In this document: in pieces, positions 53,212-61,541 of the stretch | How positions within the stretch are numbered: position 1 is the stretch's first letter | How the letters are laid out: each line of letters begins with the position of its first letter | DNA from: Panacibacter ginsenosidivorans | Lineage (GTDB): Bacteria > Bacteroidota > Bacteroidia > Chitinophagales > Chitinophagaceae | Assembly: GCF_007971225.1 (NCBI RefSeq) | Contig: NZ_CP042435.1 | Span: forward strand, 682,001 to 746,000 | DNA: 64,000 nt | Reading direction: 5' to 3' | Position numbers and translations under genes: made by a program | The notes under the pieces: generated by a model | What the model was told of the DNA's origin: nothing | What the model saw: the letters and a program-made list of their open reading frames with translations, nothing else | Database searches by the model: none

Positions 53212-54915
53212 ATGAACACAGAAATAGCCGGAATTATTATAACGTACGTCACCACTGTATTACTGGCAGTTCCGCTTGGACATTATATTGGCAAAGTCTA
53301 CAACGGAGATAAAACATGGCTGGATAAAATATTCAATCCACTGGATAAAATATTTTTCAAATTCAGTGGCATTAAACCTGAAAGAGAAATGAGTTGGAAA
53401 CAACATCTTGTTGCATTACTTACTATTAATCTTCTTTGGTTTTTGTTTTCTATGCTGGTGCTCATGAATATGCGTTGGCTTCCATTAAATCCTGATGGCA
53501 ATCCATCTATGACAGCAGACCTTGCATTTAATACAACAATAAGTTTTGTTTCAAATACAAACCTTCAGCACTATTCAGGAGAGACAGGTGTTTCCTATCT
53601 CGGGCAAATGGTATTGATGTTGTTTCAATTCATTAGTGCAGGTGCAGGTATGGCAGTATGTGCGGTAGTGTTCAACGCAATGAAAGAGAGAACAACTGAA
53701 AAGCTTGGCAACTTCTATAACTACTTTATAAAATCCTGCACAAGAATATTATTGCCTTTATCAATCGTTGTTGCTGTGATATTATTATTCAACGGCACAC
53801 CAATGAATTTTGAAGGAAAGGGCCAATATATTTCTTTACAAGGAGACACAGTAAATGTTTCAAGAGGTGCTGCGGCTGCAATGGTTGCTATTAAGCAACT
53901 TGGCACAAACGGTGGAGGTTTCTTTGGCGCAAACGCTGCGCATCCTTTAGAGAATCCAAACTATTTTACAAACATCATCGAAAATATTTGCATTCTTCTT
54001 ATCCCTATTGCAATGATTTTTGCATTAGGCTATATTATAAAAAGAAAAAGATTTGCATGGATGGTCTTTGCGGTAATGACGCTTGGTTTTTTACTGTTAC
54101 TACTTCCTTCCATCTACAATGAAATGCACGGCAATCCTGAGATCGCGAAGATGGGCATTCCACAACCGCTCGGAAGCATGGAAGGAAAAGAAGTTCGTTT
54201 TGGTGGTGCGGCATCTGCTTACTGGGGTATTAGTACAACATGCACATCCAATGGATCTGTTAATGCTATGCACGATAGTTTCACGCCACTTACAGGTATG
54301 TCTGCTATGCTCGGCATGATGGTCAATTCATTTTATGGCGGTGTTGGTGTGGGCTTTCTAAACTTTTACATTTTCATCATCATAGCAGTTTTTATAAGTG
54401 GTTTAATGGTTGGCAGAACACCTGAATTACTTGGTAAGAAAATAGAAGCAAAAGAAATGAAGATCGCTTCCATCATAGCATTGTTGCATACGCTGCTCAT
54501 CCTTGCATTCACTGCGCTTTCTTCTTATATGTATGCGCATGATCCCACGACTTATGCAGGCTGGCTCAGCAACCCGGGTAATCATGGATTCAGTGAAATG
54601 TTGTATGAATTCACTTCATCTTCTGCAAACAACGGCAGTGGCTTTGAAGGGCTTGGTGATGGTGTGCCTTTCTGGAATATTACTTGTGGTATCGTTATGT
54701 TACTTGGTCGTTTTCTTCCAATCATTGGCCCGGTTGCAATAGCCGGCATTCTTGCCAAGAAAAAATATATACCTGAAAGTGCAGGCACACTTAAAACAGA
54801 TACATCCACATTCGGTATTATGATCTTCGCTGTAATATTTATTGTAGCTGCATTAAGTTTCTTCCCTGCACTATCATTAGGACCTATTGCAGAATATTTT
54901 ACCCTACATCCCTAA
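53212..54915 (+). CDS. kdpA: K+-transporting ATPase subunit KdpA
   Basis: The potassium-translocating subunit of the inner-membrane KdpFABC pump, 567 aa and ten or so membrane spans. The four pore-loop motifs are visible: SNTNLQHYSG, LGTNGGGFFGANAAHP, TTCTSNGSVNAM and SSANNGSGFEG. ATG 53212 is selected because the N-terminus then reads MNTEIAGIIITYV, like other KdpA; the longer frame crosses the GC hairpin. High-affinity K+ uptake under K+ limitation. Confidence 0.95.
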   Translation: MNTEIAGIIITYVTTVLLAVPLGHYIGKVYNGDKTWLDKIFNPLDKIFFKFSGIKPEREMSWKQHLVALLTINLLWFLFSMLVLMNMRWLPLNPDGNPSMTADLAFNTTISFVSNTNLQHYSGETGVSYLGQMVLMLFQFISAGAGMAVCAVVFNAMKERTTEKLGNFYNYFIKSCTRILLPLSIVVAVILLFNGTPMNFEGKGQYISLQGDTVNVSRGAAAAMVAIKQLGTNGGGFFGANAAHPLENPNYFTNIIENICILLIPIAMIFALGYIIKRKRFAWMVFAVMTLGFLLLLLPSIYNEMHGNPEIAKMGIPQPLGSMEGKEVRFGGAASAYWGISTTCTSNGSVNAMHDSFTPLTGMSAMLGMMVNSFYGGVGVGFLNFYIFIIIAVFISGLMVGRTPELLGKKIEAKEMKIASIIALLHTLLILAFTALSSYMYAHDPTTYAGWLSNPGNHGFSEMLYEFTSSSANNGSGFEGLGDGVPFWNITCGIVMLLGRFLPIIGPVAIAGILAKKKYIPESAGTLKTDTSTFGIMIFAVIFIVAALSFFPALSLGPIAEYFTLHP

Positions 54916-54971
54916 AGGTACTTTGAAGAAATAGATTATGAACCTAACAATAGTATTTCATGGAATCGCCT

Positions 54972-55035
54972 GTTGCGTCGCACTCTTGTACATTCAGATC
55001 ATTAATGAACAGAACGGTGAAGTGAGTGACACAAC
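54972..55035. repeat. Hybrid palindromic repeat pair (A left, B right) within the kdp operon
   Basis: GTTGCGTCGCACTCTTGTAC (54972-54991) and GGTGAAGTGAGTGACACAAC (55016-55035), loop 24 nt. It begins 57 nt after the kdpA stop and interrupts the kdpA-kdpB gap. Confidence 0.88.
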
Positions 55036-55097
55036 GGAAGATGATAAAAGATATACAGTTCGAAAACAAATTTCTAAAATATTATCAACTTATGAAG

Positions 55098-55125
55098 TCC
55101 TCCCTTTAGGGAGGATTTAGGAGGG
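55098..55125. repeat. GC-rich hairpin before kdpB
   Basis: TCCTCCCT TT AGGGAGGA followed by TTTAGGAGGG, ending 4 nt before the kdpB ATG. The AGGAGGG could double as a Shine-Dalgarno-like sequence. Confidence 0.65.
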
Positions 55126-55129
55126 CATC

Positions 55130-57184
55130 ATGTCAAAGCATAAAAGAGAAAATAAATTATTCGAATCTTCTTTGGTAAAAGAAGCATTGAAACAATCATT
55201 TGTAAAACTAAATCCCAGGGTTTTGTTTCGTAACCCTGTAATGTTTACCGTAGAAATCGGGACAGTGATAATGCTTGCAGTATGCATTTGGATTGGATTT
55301 GGCGAAGCATCGCAAGGTTCATTAACCTACAACATTTTGATTACTGCAATACTTTTTGTGACGGTAGTTTTCGGAAATTTTGCAGAAGCCATTGCTGAAG
55401 CAAGAGGCAAAGCACAGGCAGATAGCTTACGCAAAACAAGAGAAGACACACCTGCAAAAAAAATATTTCCTGTTGGTGAAATGTTTGTTGGTGAAATGAA
55501 AATTATTCCATCATCGCAACTAAAAAAAGGAGACATATTTATTTGTGAAACCGGAGACATCATCCCAATGGATGGAGAAATTGTGGAAGGTATTGCCACT
55601 ATAGATGAAAGCGCCATCACAGGAGAATCTGCACCGGTAATCCGTGAATCAGGTGGTGATAAAAGCTCTGTAACAGGCGGCACAAAAGTATTGAGCGATA
55701 AAATAAAAGTTCGTGTAACGACAGAAGCCGGTGAAAGTTTTCTGGATAAAATGATCGCGTTGGTTGAAGGCGCATCAAGACAAAAAACGCCGAATGAAAT
55801 TGCACTGACAATTTTATTAGCAGCATTTACGCTCATCTTCATTATTGTATGCGTTACACTAAAACCATTTGGTGATTATGCAAACACACCAATAACTATT
55901 GCTGCATTTATTTCATTGTTTGTTTGTTTGATACCAACAACAATCGGTGGCTTGCTAAGTGCTATTGGCATTGCAGGTATGGACAGGGCTTTGCGTGCAA
56001 ACGTAATAACCAAAAGCGGTAAAGCAGTTGAAACAGCGGGTGATCTTGATACATTGTTGCTTGATAAAACAGGAACAATAACCATTGGTAACCGAAAAGC
56101 AACAAATTTCTTTCCTTCGGCAGGTGTTGATGAAGCTGCATTTATTGAAGCATGTATTTTATCATCGCTTGCAGATGAAACACCCGAAGGAAAATCGATC
56201 ATTGAATTAGCAGAAACAAAAGGTTTCAAAAAACCTTCCTTGCAAAAAGACAAAGTTCATTTTGTTGAATTCACTGCAGAAACAAGAAGCAGTGGTATTG
56301 ATATGGAAGGAATACATATTCGCAAAGGCGCTTATGATTCTATTCGCAATAAGGTGGAACAGGCAGGAAATAAAGTGCCTGTTGAAACGATAGATCAAAC
56401 AAAAGAAATTGCTGCGAATGGAGGAACACCTTTAGTTGTAAGTAATAACAATGTGGTAATGGGTGTAATAGAATTACAGGACATTATCAAACCCGGCATA
56501 CAGGAACGTTTTGAACGTTTAAGAAAGATGGGCGTAAAAACGGTGATGGTTACAGGTGATAATCCATTAACCGCAAAATACATTGCAGCCAAAGCAGGTG
56601 TTGACGATTTTATTGCAGAAGCAAAACCTGAAGACAAAATGCAATACATCCGGAAGGAACAACAAGGTGGTAAACTTGTTGCCATGATGGGTGATGGAAC
56701 CAACGATGCCCCTGCACTTGCACAAGCCGATGTTGGCGTTGCAATGAACAGTGGCACACAGGCTGCAAAAGAAGCAGGCAATATGGTTGACCTGGATAAT
56801 GATCCAACAAAATTGATCGAGATTGTTGAAATAGGAAAACAATTACTGATGACAAGAGGAACGCTAACTACATTCAGCATTGCAAATGATGTGGCAAAAT
56901 ATTTTGCTATTGTACCTGCATTGTTCATAGCATCAATACCCGGTTTGCAGGCTTTGAATATTATGAACCTACATAGCCCTGAAAGCGCAATTCTTTCTGC
57001 CGTTATTTTCAACGCGATCATTATTCCTTTATTGATTCCACTTGCATTAAAAGGCGTTGCGTACAAACCCATTGGTGCAAGTGCTTTGCTCAGAAGAAAC
57101 TTATTGATCTATGGTTTTGGTGGCGTAGTAGTGCCTTTTATTGGAATTAAATTAATTGATATGTTGGTGAGTATATGGTTTTAG
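55130..57184 (+). CDS. kdpB: K+-transporting ATPase ATP-binding subunit KdpB
   Basis: P-type ATPase subunit of KdpFABC, 684 aa. Dephosphorylation motif ESAITGES, phosphorylation site [13 protein letters not shown]-domain Lys-containing RKGAYDS segment, and hinge [37 protein letters not shown]-terminal [11 protein letters not shown] and the C-terminal membrane helices are as in other KdpB. Expected to drive K+ transport through KdpA. A mobile cassette begins 3 nt after the stop. Confidence 0.96.
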   Translation: MSKHKRENKLFESSLVKEALKQSFVKLNPRVLFRNPVMFTVEIGTVIMLAVCIWIGFGEASQGSLTYNILITAILFVTVVFGNFAEAIAEARGKAQADSLRKTREDTPAKKIFPVGEMFVGEMKIIPSSQLKKGDIFICETGDIIPMDGEIVEGIATIDESAITGESAPVIRESGGDKSSVTGGTKVLSDKIKVRVTTEAGESFLDKMIALVEGASRQKTPNEIALTILLAAFTLIFIIVCVTLKPFGDYANTPITIAAFISLFVCLIPTTIGGLLSAIGIAGMDRALRANVITKSGKAVETAGDLDTLLLDKTGTITIGNRKATNFFPSAGVDEAAFIEACILSSLADETPEGKSIIELAETKGFKKPSLQKDKVHFVEFTAETRSSGIDMEGIHIRKGAYDSIRNKVEQAGNKVPVETIDQTKEIAANGGTPLVVSNNNVVMGVIELQDIIKPGIQERFERLRKMGVKTVMVTGDNPLTAKYIAAKAGVDDFIAEAKPEDKMQYIRKEQQGGKLVAMMGDGTNDAPALAQADVGVAMNSGTQAAKEAGNMVDLDNDPTKLIEIVEIGKQLLMTRGTLTTFSIANDVAKYFAIVPALFIASIPGLQALNIMNLHSPESAILSAVIFNAIIIPLLIPLALKGVAYKPIGASALLRRNLLIYGFGGVVVPFIGIKLIDMLVSIWF

Positions 57185-57186
57185 GA

Positions 57187-57650
57187 GTGAGATGTAAGAA
57201 GTGAAATGTGAGATGCACGCAAAATTCTAAAATTCACTTTTATATCCAAGGCTTTTCATTAATCCATAAATTAATTTTCCAATGATATTCAGTCTATCTA
57301 ATAATTCAGTTACTGTTTCTCCTTCAATAAATTTTAGGTCTTTTGAAAGAAGCAGTAATGTATCTAACTCAGAAACAGAGCCAAGAGCAATACTCAAAAA
57401 GCGTATAAACTCTTTAGTGGATTTGCGGCCTGCACCTTCGGCAATATTTGCAGGCAAAGAAACTGCAGCTCTTCGCAGTTGTGAAGTCAAACCAAATTTC
57501 TCATCAGCAGGAAAAGACAAAGTTGCTTTATATATTTCTTTGACAAAATCAAAACTGTATTTCCATACATCCAGATTTTTATACAGTTTATCTCACATAT
57601 AATCTTTTTCTAAAATTAAAACATTTCACATCTTACTTCTAACATCTTAC
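57187..57650. mobile_element. Four-helix-bundle gene cassette with inverted-repeat ends
   Basis: Left end 57187-57215 (GTGAGATGTAAGAAGTGAAA… ) and right end 57622-57650 are 29-nt imperfect inverted repeats (24 of 29 positions match). Between them is only the minus-strand four-helix-bundle gene. The unit sits exactly in the kdpB-kdpC gap, 2 nt after the kdpB stop and 4 nt before the kdpC start. No transposase is encoded, so it would need mobilisation in trans. Confidence 0.6.
57227..57586 (-). CDS. Four helix bundle protein (23S rRNA IVP family)
   Basis: A 119-aa protein of the TIGR02436 type: YKNLDVWKYSFDFVKEIYK, then FPADEKFGLTSQLRRAAVSL, PANIAEGAGRKSTKEFIRFL, and a final GSVSELDTLLLLSKDLKF helix. 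Family homologues are about 115-120 aa. The frame has no ATG: a stop lies just upstream, and a CTG at 57586 gives the full usual length; the TTG at 57520 would lose 22 conserved residues. It may use CTG or have lost its start. The family name comes from intervening sequences of 23S rRNA genes; function unknown. Confidence 0.8.
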   Translation of the reverse strand: MYKNLDVWKYSFDFVKEIYKATLSFPADEKFGLTSQLRRAAVSLPANIAEGAGRKSTKEFIRFLSIALGSVSELDTLLLLSKDLKFIEGETVTELLDRLNIIGKLIYGLMKSLGYKSEF

Positions 57651-57654
57651 AATT

Positions 57655-58221
57655 ATGAAACAAAATATTCTTCCCGCAATTAAACTTACAGTAGTCTGTA
57701 TCATATTCTTTATGGGCATCTATCCTTTATTTATTTGGGGCATTGCGCAAGCTGCGCCTGGTAATGGTAAAGGAGAGACAATCCAGGTCAATGGCAAAGT
57801 AGTGGGCTATAAACTGATCGGTCAAAAGTTCACTGATGATAAATATTTTTGGAGTCGTCCTTCAGCAGTGGACTATAATGCGGCAGGATCCGGCGGCTCT
57901 AACAAAGGACCAACCAATCCTGATTATCTAAAGACAGTACAAGATAGAATTGATACATTTCTTGTACACAATCCAGGTATAAAGAAGGAAGAAATTCCAT
58001 CAGAGCTTGTAACTGCAAGTGGTAGCGGGTTGGACCCAGACCTCTCTCCTGCTGCGGCTTACGTGCAGATCAAGCGGATTGCAAAAACGAGAAATATTTC
58101 TGAACAACAATTGAATGATCTTATTGCAAAAAATATTCAGCAACCTTTGCTTGGATTATTTGGAACAACGCATGTAAATGTTTTGCAGTTAAATATTCAA
58201 TTGAATGAAATAAAACAATAA
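57655..58221 (+). CDS. kdpC: K+-transporting ATPase subunit KdpC
   Basis: A 188-aa chaperone-like subunit of KdpFABC. One N-terminal membrane helix (about 8-30), then the periplasmic domain with GQKFTDDKYFWSRPSA, YNAAGSGGSNKGPTNPDY, VTASGSGLDPDLSPAAA and NVLQLNIQLN. The usual end of the structural operon, here separated from kdpB by the inserted cassette, so its expression may depend on read-through. Confidence 0.95.
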   Translation: MKQNILPAIKLTVVCIIFFMGIYPLFIWGIAQAAPGNGKGETIQVNGKVVGYKLIGQKFTDDKYFWSRPSAVDYNAAGSGGSNKGPTNPDYLKTVQDRIDTFLVHNPGIKKEEIPSELVTASGSGLDPDLSPAAAYVQIKRIAKTRNISEQQLNDLIAKNIQQPLLGLFGTTHVNVLQLNIQLNEIKQ

Positions 58222-58259
58222 TTTTTTGAATCAGGCTTTCGAATAACTATGGAACTGTT

Positions 58260-58330
58260 ATTGCGTCGCACTCTTGTGCGTTCTAATCTTTGCTGAGCAA
58301 GGTATAAAGTGTACAAGAGTGCGACGCAAG
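58260..58330. repeat. A-type palindromic repeat pair (A/A)
   Basis: ATTGCGTCGCACTCTTGTGC (58260-58279), 39 nt after the kdpC stop, and GTACAAGAGTGCGACGCAAG (58311-58330), loop 31 nt. Confidence 0.9.
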
Positions 58331-58373
58331 TAAAGCTAAATAGCAGTAATGCAGTTAGGTCACAAAAAATAAA

Positions 58374-59501
58374 ATGCCAGACGAAAAAGAAAATAACGTA
58401 CAACACTTTCTTGACCTGATAAAAAAATCAAGAAGAGGAAAGTTTAAAATTTATATCGGCATGAGTGCCGGCGTAGGTAAAACTTTTCGTATGCTGCAGG
58501 AAGCACAAACCCTGTTGCGCAATGGTGTTGATGTGAAGATTGGCTACATTGAAACGCACAACAGAATAGAAACACATGCATTGCTTGATGGTTTGCCTGT
58601 AATTCCTCGCCGGAAACTCTTTTACAAGGGCAAAGAACTGGAAGAATTGGACGTACAGGCAGTAATAAATTTAAGACCGGAAGTTGTGATCGTTGATGAG
58701 CTTGCACACACCAATATTGAAGGAAGTAAAAATGAAAAACGCTGGCAGGATGTAATGGAAATTCTTGATGCGGGTATTAATGTAATCAGTGCGGTAAACA
58801 TTCAACACATAGAAAGTTTAAACGAAGAAGTAAAAGATATTACTGGTATTGATGTGGCAGAACGCATACCAGACAGCGTTTTACAACAGGCAGATGAAGT
58901 AGTGAATATAGATCTTACTGCTGATGAATTAATAACAAGACTGAGGGAAGGAAAAATTTATGTACCTGACAAAATAGAAATAGCATTAAAGAATTTCTTT
59001 CAAAGTGAAAAAATTTTACAGCTTCGTGAATTGGCACTGAAAGAAGTAGCCAGCCAGGTTGAAAGAAAGATTGAAACAGAATTACCACGCAATACGCATT
59101 TAAAGCAGGAACGCTTTATGGCATGTATCAGCAGCAATTATGAGATCGCTAAGACGGTGATCCGCAAAACGGCCAGGCTTGCATCCTATTACAATGCAAA
59201 ATGGTTTGTGCTGTATGTACAAACGTCAAAAGAAGATGGTGATAAAATTGGACTTGCTGCACAACGACATTTGATCAATAATTTCAAGCTTGCTACAGAA
59301 TTGGGTGCTGAAGTAATAAAAACAAAGCAAAATAATATTGCCCGTGGAATTATTGAAAAAGCAGAAGAAAAAAATATTACTACCATTTGCATCGGCAAAC
59401 CGCATCTTAACCTCTTCAATGTAATTTTGAGTACTGCAGTATTTAACCAACTATTGAATAAATTATCTGCTTCTGATATAGACATCGTTATTTTAAGTTA
59501 G
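58374..59501 (+). CDS. kdpD: KdpD N-terminal sensor part (KdpD + USP domains, no kinase)
   Basis: A 375-aa protein equal to the cytoplasmic N-terminal part of KdpD. Residues ~20-230 are the KdpD domain with Walker A GMSAGVGKT (29-37), a Walker B-like VVIVDELAHTN and NIQHIESLNE. Residues ~245-375 form a universal-stress-protein-like domain. The transmembrane, GAF and histidine-kinase parts of normal KdpD (~890 aa) are absent. The next gene, 18 nt later, encodes a separate kinase, so sensing and phosphorylation are split. Confidence 0.9.
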   Translation: MPDEKENNVQHFLDLIKKSRRGKFKIYIGMSAGVGKTFRMLQEAQTLLRNGVDVKIGYIETHNRIETHALLDGLPVIPRRKLFYKGKELEELDVQAVINLRPEVVIVDELAHTNIEGSKNEKRWQDVMEILDAGINVISAVNIQHIESLNEEVKDITGIDVAERIPDSVLQQADEVVNIDLTADELITRLREGKIYVPDKIEIALKNFFQSEKILQLRELALKEVASQVERKIETELPRNTHLKQERFMACISSNYEIAKTVIRKTARLASYYNAKWFVLYVQTSKEDGDKIGLAAQRHLINNFKLATELGAEVIKTKQNNIARGIIEKAEEKNITTICIGKPHLNLFNVILSTAVFNQLLNKLSASDIDIVILS

Positions 59502-59519
59502 CATCAAATATCAACTTAC

Positions 59520-61256
59520 ATGAAGCTAAAAACAAAACTCACACTCGGCATCGGGTTTCTTTTTATAGTGATACTCGTCTTTGGTGTTCTAAGCATCATA
59601 TCTATAAATATTCTAAAGTCTGATTCAGCGCAGGTACTAAAGAACAATCATGAAACACTCATGTATTGTAATAATATTCTCAAAGCACTCGACGAAATAA
59701 AGTTTAATAGGGCTGCTATCGATAGCATTGAAGCAAATCTTTCGAGGCAGGAGAAAAATATTACAGAGCCGGGTGAAAAAGAAGCGACTGAACTGCTGAG
59801 AAAGAATTTTGAAGAGTTAAAAGCAAATCCAAATGACTCTTCGAACTATCCAGAAATGCGGCAAAGCCTGCAGTTTATTAACTATCTCAACCAGCAGGCC
59901 ATCATGCGTAAGAATGAAATAGCAGAAACAACAGCTCAACATGCAACAACATGGCTTACGATCATCTTCTCTGTTCTTACGCTCATAGCATTTACATTGG
60001 TCGTCAATTTCCCATCTATTATTTCAAAACCTGTACGTGCACTGGCAGATGGTATAAGTGAAATTGCCAATAAAAATTACAAAGCAAGAATTCGCCTAAA
60101 CCAAAAAGATGAGTTCGGTACACTTGCCAATGCATTCAATCAAATGGCAGAAAAATTACAGGAATATGATAACAGCAGTCTTGCAAAACTATTGATGGAA
60201 AAGAAACGCATTGAAACGCTTATCAACAATATGCATGATCCGGTGATCGGTCTTGATGAAAACAAAAGAATTCTTTTTGCTAACAATGAAGCATTAAAGA
60301 TCACAGGATTGAAAGAACATGAAATACTCGGAAAACCTGTACAGGATATAGCCGTAGCTAATGATCTTGTTCGTTCATTGATAAAAGAAATGATCATTCC
60401 TGAAGAAAAAAACTTAACTGAAAAAATGCAGCCTTTAAAGATCTATGCAGATAATAAAGAAAGCTATTTTGAAAAAGAGATCGTACCCATTTCAATTACG
60501 CCAACAGGTGAAAATGAAAAAATAAATATTGGAAATGTAATTGTGCTAAGAAACATTACGCCTTTTAAAGAGCTTGATTTTGCAAAAACAAATTTCATAG
60601 CAACAGTTTCACATGAATTGAAGACCCCAATTGCATCTATCAAAATGAGTTTGCAATTATTGGATAATGAAACAACAGGTAACTTAAATAATGAACAACA
60701 CGAATTACTTGATAGCATTAAAGATGATACTAACCGCTTATTAAAAATAACAGGAGAGTTGCTCAACATGACACAGGTTGAGAGCGGCAATATCCAACTT
60801 GCGTTGTTGCCTTCAGATGCAAAAGAAATGATGATGTATGCAGTAAATGCAAACAGAATGGCAGCAGAAAACAAACACATAAAATTCGATCTGACTTATG
60901 CAGAGAATCTTCCCCAGGTAATCGCAGACAGCGATAAAACAACCTGGGTATTGAACAACCTGCTTTCCAATGCCATCAGGCATTCCCGCGAAAATGAAAC
61001 GATATACCTGCGAATCAATCTGCAAAACAGAAAAATTCTTTTTACTGTAAAAGATACAGGTCACGGCATTGCACAGGAGTATAAACAAAAAATTTTCGAC
61101 CGCTATTTTCGCGTACCCGGCTCCCAGAAAGAAGGCACAGGTCTTGGGCTTGCCATCAGTAAAGAGTTCATTGAAGCGCAGGGTGGCACCATAACAGTTG
61201 AAAGTGAAATTGGCGTGGGCAGTACTTTCACAGTTACGCTTAATGCGGCTCAGTAA
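59520..61256 (+). CDS. Sensor histidine kinase (2TM-HAMP-PAS-HisKA-HATPase), kdp-linked
   Basis: A 578-aa membrane kinase. TM1 about 9-31, periplasmic helical sensor region 32-142, TM2 about 143-163, HAMP 164-218, PAS about 230-345 (MHDPVIGLDENKRILFAN), HisKA with phospho-His365 (ATVSHELKTP), and HATPase with NNLLSNAIRHS, DTGHGI and GTGLGLAISKEF. It follows the truncated KdpD by 18 nt and is the only kinase in the kdp locus, so it probably pairs with the sigma-54-type regulator at 51459. Confidence 0.9.
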   Translation: MKLKTKLTLGIGFLFIVILVFGVLSIISINILKSDSAQVLKNNHETLMYCNNILKALDEIKFNRAAIDSIEANLSRQEKNITEPGEKEATELLRKNFEELKANPNDSSNYPEMRQSLQFINYLNQQAIMRKNEIAETTAQHATTWLTIIFSVLTLIAFTLVVNFPSIISKPVRALADGISEIANKNYKARIRLNQKDEFGTLANAFNQMAEKLQEYDNSSLAKLLMEKKRIETLINNMHDPVIGLDENKRILFANNEALKITGLKEHEILGKPVQDIAVANDLVRSLIKEMIIPEEKNLTEKMQPLKIYADNKESYFEKEIVPISITPTGENEKINIGNVIVLRNITPFKELDFAKTNFIATVSHELKTPIASIKMSLQLLDNETTGNLNNEQHELLDSIKDDTNRLLKITGELLNMTQVESGNIQLALLPSDAKEMMMYAVNANRMAAENKHIKFDLTYAENLPQVIADSDKTTWVLNNLLSNAIRHSRENETIYLRINLQNRKILFTVKDTGHGIAQEYKQKIFDRYFRVPGSQKEGTGLGLAISKEFIEAQGGTITVESEIGVGSTFTVTLNAAQ

Positions 61257-61296
61257 TTTTTTCATGAACCAGGCTTTGTGCAAGCATTAAACTTTC

Positions 61297-61415
61297 GTTG
61301 CGTCGCACTCTTGTACATTTAGACCACGGTGCAGCATTTTGCATGCCCGTATTTAACTATTAAATTAGCAGCCAAAGGCTGATAGGCTTTCGAAAGCACA
61401 AGAGTGCGACGCAAC
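61297..61415. repeat. A-type palindromic repeat pair (A/A)
   Basis: GTTGCGTCGCACTCTTGTAC (61297-61316), 41 nt after the kinase stop and preceded by AAACTTTC, and GCACAAGAGTGCGACGCAAC (61396-61415) followed by AAAGCTTAATA; loop 79 nt. Both outer flanks are clear, so this is a good reference copy of the full A element. Confidence 0.92.
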
Positions 61416-61541
61416 AAAGCTTAATAGTAGTACAATAGATAGTTAACAAAAAAATACCGCCTATCCAAAATATTGCTGTCAAATAAGCCGTTGCATAACT
61501 TCATAAATATTTATTTGTTTGTGCACATGAAATAAAATGCT

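Noticed and set aside
57520-57520. TTG at 57520 as start of the four-helix-bundle gene
   Set aside because: It would remove 22 upstream residues (YKNLDVWKYSFDFVKEIYK region) that are conserved in the family.
1844-61415. CRISPR array made of the 20-nt repeats
   Set aside because: Copies occur in both orientations, are spread over 60 kb between genes, and have no regular spacers or cas genes.
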